Of a DNA stretch of 22,144 nucleotides, positions 20,498-22,144 are shown piece after piece; the stretch's first letter is position 1; each line of letters starts with the position of its first letter. The position numbers were made by a program, and so were the translations under genes. This DNA is from Deltaproteobacteria bacterium (GTDB taxonomy: Bacteria; Desulfobacterota; DSM-4660; Desulfatiglandales; HGW-15), in contig JAIPEI010000008.1 of the NCBI GenBank assembly GCA_021737245.1, forward strand, positions 1-22,144. The letters are read 5' to 3'. The notes beneath the pieces are model-generated. The model was not told the DNA's origin. It ran no database searches and was given only the letters and a program-made list of their open reading frames with translations.

Positions 20498-21664
20498 ATG
20501 GGAAAAGTAGGAATCATCGGGGTAGGACAAAGCGCTTTCGTCCGGGGTTATCCCGGCTCCATTCGGGAGCTGGCCTTCGAGGGGTTCAAGGACGCCATGC
20601 GGGACGCAGGAGCCAAGACCGAGGATATCGGAGCGTCCGTGATCTGCTCGGCGCCCGAGTACGACAAGCAGCGATCGCCCGCAGGCGTGTTCGCCGAGTA
20701 CATGGGGCTCACCCCCCAGCCCACCTTCTACGTGGAAACGCTTTGCTCCTCGAGCAGCACGGGGTTGAAGCCCGCCTACAGCCTGATCGAGTCGGGGCTC
20801 CACGACTCGGTGGCGGTCATCGGCTTCCAGAAGATGAGCGAGATCAGCTCGGCCGAAAGCCAGGAACGTATGGGCCGGGGGGCGGACATTCAGTGGGAGA
20901 GCCCGTTCGGGACCATGATGCCCGCATACTACGCCATGTATGCGCGGAACCACATGGCCACCTATGGGACCACGCCCGAGGACCTCGCGCTGATCCGGTT
21001 GAAGTCCTCCACCTACGGACAGATCAACGACAAGGCCGTGTACCGCAAGGCCGTGACCGCGGAGATGTTCACCGACCCGGAGAGCCCCATGTCCGGCCCG
21101 GTGGCGAGCCCGCTTCGCGTGGGCGACTGCTGCGCCAATGCGGACGGCAGCTCCTGTATCATCGTGGCCGGCGAGGAGAAGGCCAGGGCCATGAGCGACA
21201 AGCCGGTCTGGATCCTCGGATTGGGCGCCGCTTCGACGAGCGTGAATCTGGCGGGAAGGGACGTGTTCAACGGCCTGACCGTGGGGATCGAGGCGGGCCG
21301 GCAGGCATACGAGATGGCCGGGGTTACTCCCAAGGAGATCGACGTGGCCGAGGTGCACGACTGCTTCACCATCGCGGAGATGATGGCGTACGAGAACCTG
21401 GGTTTTGCCAAACCCGGAGAGGGCAGGGACCTGATTCGCGGCAAGGAAACCTACAAGGAGGGTAGCATCCCGGTCAACGTGGACGGCGGGCTCCTCAGCA
21501 AGGGCCACCCTATCGGTGCCACCGGCGGCTCCCAGATCCGCACGATCGTGCTCCAGCTTCGCGGCGAGGCCGGCGATATGCAGGTGAAGAACCCGGAGAT
21601 CGGCCTGGTGCACAACATCGGGGGCGTGGGCCTGTACGGAAACGTGACCATTCTCGGGAGGTAA
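20498..21664 (+). CDS. SCP2-type thiolase (acetyl-CoA acetyltransferase family)
   Basis: Thiolase-fold enzyme of 388 residues that would cleave or form a 3-ketoacyl-CoA. Seen: nucleophile Cys83 in ETLCSSSSTG; His287-Asp-Cys289 (EVHDCFTIAE); and His337 in SKGHPIGATGG. It has the SCP2-type ending NIGGVGLYGN rather than the CxGGG of classical thiolases. The partner gene three bases downstream encodes a DUF35 zinc-ribbon/OB-fold protein. Such pairs form obligate complexes in the benzoylsuccinyl-CoA thiolase BbsAB of anaerobic toluene degradation and in the archaeal thiolase/HMG-CoA synthase complex. Whether the substrate here is aromatic or aliphatic is open. GGGAGG precedes ATG 20498. Confidence 0.9.
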   Translation: MGKVGIIGVGQSAFVRGYPGSIRELAFEGFKDAMRDAGAKTEDIGASVICSAPEYDKQRSPAGVFAEYMGLTPQPTFYVETLCSSSSTGLKPAYSLIESGLHDSVAVIGFQKMSEISSAESQERMGRGADIQWESPFGTMMPAYYAMYARNHMATYGTTPEDLALIRLKSSTYGQINDKAVYRKAVTAEMFTDPESPMSGPVASPLRVGDCCANADGSSCIIVAGEEKARAMSDKPVWILGLGAASTSVNLAGRDVFNGLTVGIEAGRQAYEMAGVTPKEIDVAEVHDCFTIAEMMAYENLGFAKPGEGRDLIRGKETYKEGSIPVNVDGGLLSKGHPIGATGGSQIRTIVLQLRGEAGDMQVKNPEIGLVHNIGGVGLYGNVTILGR

Positions 21665-21667
21665 CCC

Positions 21668-22105
21668 ATGGGCAAGAAAAAAGAGATCGACATTCGATTC
21701 AGTAAGTTCGGAACGGTCCCCTTCACCGCCACATCCAAGGTCAACGACTTCATCGACTACCTGGAAGACGGCAAGGTCATGGGGACCCGGTGCAATGACT
21801 GCGGCATGATGTTTTTTCCGCCCCGGGCGGACTGCTACAAATGCCTTGCCGGCAACATGGACTGGTTCGAGGTGGCCGGCAAGGGCAAGCTGGTCAGCTA
21901 CAGCAAGCTGGAGTATGCACCACAGGGCTTCGGCGAGGACCTGCCGTACGCCATTGCGCTGCTAAACTACGGGGACTACAAGGTCTTCGGTCGTATCGCG
22001 GACAGCGTTCCGGAGGACGAGATCGAGGTGGGCATGGAGCTCGAGACCGTGGCGAACGAGTTGCCCAACGGTCAGCTCACCTATGTCTTCCAGAAACCCG
22101 CCTGA
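21668..22105 (+). CDS. DUF35 zinc-ribbon/OB-fold protein, thiolase partner
   Basis: A 145-residue protein with a rubredoxin-like zinc ribbon (Cys42-x2-Cys45 and Cys56-x2-Cys59, in TRCNDCGMMFFPPRADCYKC), preceded by an N-terminal helix and followed by an OB-fold that includes GKLVSYSKLEYAPQGF and ALLNYGDYKVFGRI. In characterised systems DUF35 proteins bind the thiolase and bridge acyl-CoA between active sites or stabilise the complex. All four zinc ligands are intact. Its ribosome site overlaps the thiolase stop codon, and a strong hairpin follows its own stop. The separate Zn-ribbon/OB protein beside an SCP2-type thiolase matches the BbsA/BbsB arrangement. Confidence 0.9.
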   Translation: MGKKKEIDIRFSKFGTVPFTATSKVNDFIDYLEDGKVMGTRCNDCGMMFFPPRADCYKCLAGNMDWFEVAGKGKLVSYSKLEYAPQGFGEDLPYAIALLNYGDYKVFGRIADSVPEDEIEVGMELETVANELPNGQLTYVFQKPA

Positions 22106-22117
22106 CGGCTCCGGCCG

Positions 22118-22143
22118 CCCTCCCGGTTCGGAATCCGGGGGGG
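22118..22143 (+). terminator. Likely terminator hairpin at the window edge
   Basis: CCCTCCCGG (22118-22126) pairs with CCGGGGGGG (22135-22143) over nine bases, including one G:T pair, around an eight-base loop, 13 bp after the DUF35 stop. The window ends at the stem, so a T-tract cannot be seen. Confidence 0.42.
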
Positions 22144-22144
22144 G

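Noticed and set aside
1..22144. CRISPR array, tRNA, rRNA or complete insertion sequence
   Set aside because: No regularly spaced direct repeats, cloverleaf-like sequences, rRNA sequence or transposase frame were seen on either strand by reading; this is not a computed screen.

Overview
The window is GC-rich and gene-dense, and almost every gene is preceded by a clear Shine-Dalgarno sequence. The contents suggest an anaerobic, respiring Desulfobacterota-type bacterium: a soluble HdrABC-like heterodisulfide reductase, a sensor kinase with periplasmic c-type haem motifs, a TAT-exported ferredoxin with a membrane cytochrome b, a CoA-transferase/GNAT fusion and a thiolase/DUF35 pair. The lineage is inferred from gene families; no rRNA or other marker gene is present.

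Region 1 (1-7068, + strand) is one apparent operon: hdrA (cut at the left edge), hdrC and hdrB, then a membrane histidine kinase with two haem-attachment motifs and a cysteine-containing PAS domain, a REC-PAS-kinase hybrid carrying the same cysteine spacing, and a single-domain response regulator. It reads as a cytoplasmic electron-transfer enzyme made together with a redox-sensing phosphorelay. No DNA-binding output protein is encoded here.

Region 2 (7034-11604) has a Cache-domain chemoreceptor on the minus strand, meeting region 1 tail to tail. A 348-bp divergent promoter region separates it from a plus-strand operon of a cyclic-nucleotide-binding/PilZ protein, a class IV aminotransferase and a crotonase-family protein. 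This spacer holds a sigma-70-like promoter, a sigma-28-like promoter, a short tandem repeat and a leader hairpin.

Region 3 (11633-14293, minus strand) reads, in transcription order, ECF sigma factor, zinc-binding anti-sigma factor, TAT-exported multi-cluster ferredoxin, four-helix cytochrome b subunit and a 71-residue cysteine-rich protein. The redox subunits have no catalytic partner nearby. Region 4 (14478-17406, minus strand) holds a PurN-like formyltransferase and a CoA-transferase/GNAT fusion, followed by a likely terminator.

Region 5 (17553-22143, + strand) has two transcription units, each with a good sigma-70 promoter: a left-handed beta-helix (GlmU C-terminus-like) protein with GlmM, and an SCP2-type thiolase with a DUF35 zinc-ribbon/OB-fold partner. 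Two copies of a ~40-bp dispersed repeat and one REP-like half-site lie in the intergenic regions around regions 3-5. The best candidate for something under-described is the Hdr/haem-kinase cassette of region 1; next are the unusual active-site positions in the CoA-transferase fusion, the crotonase and the ferredoxin.
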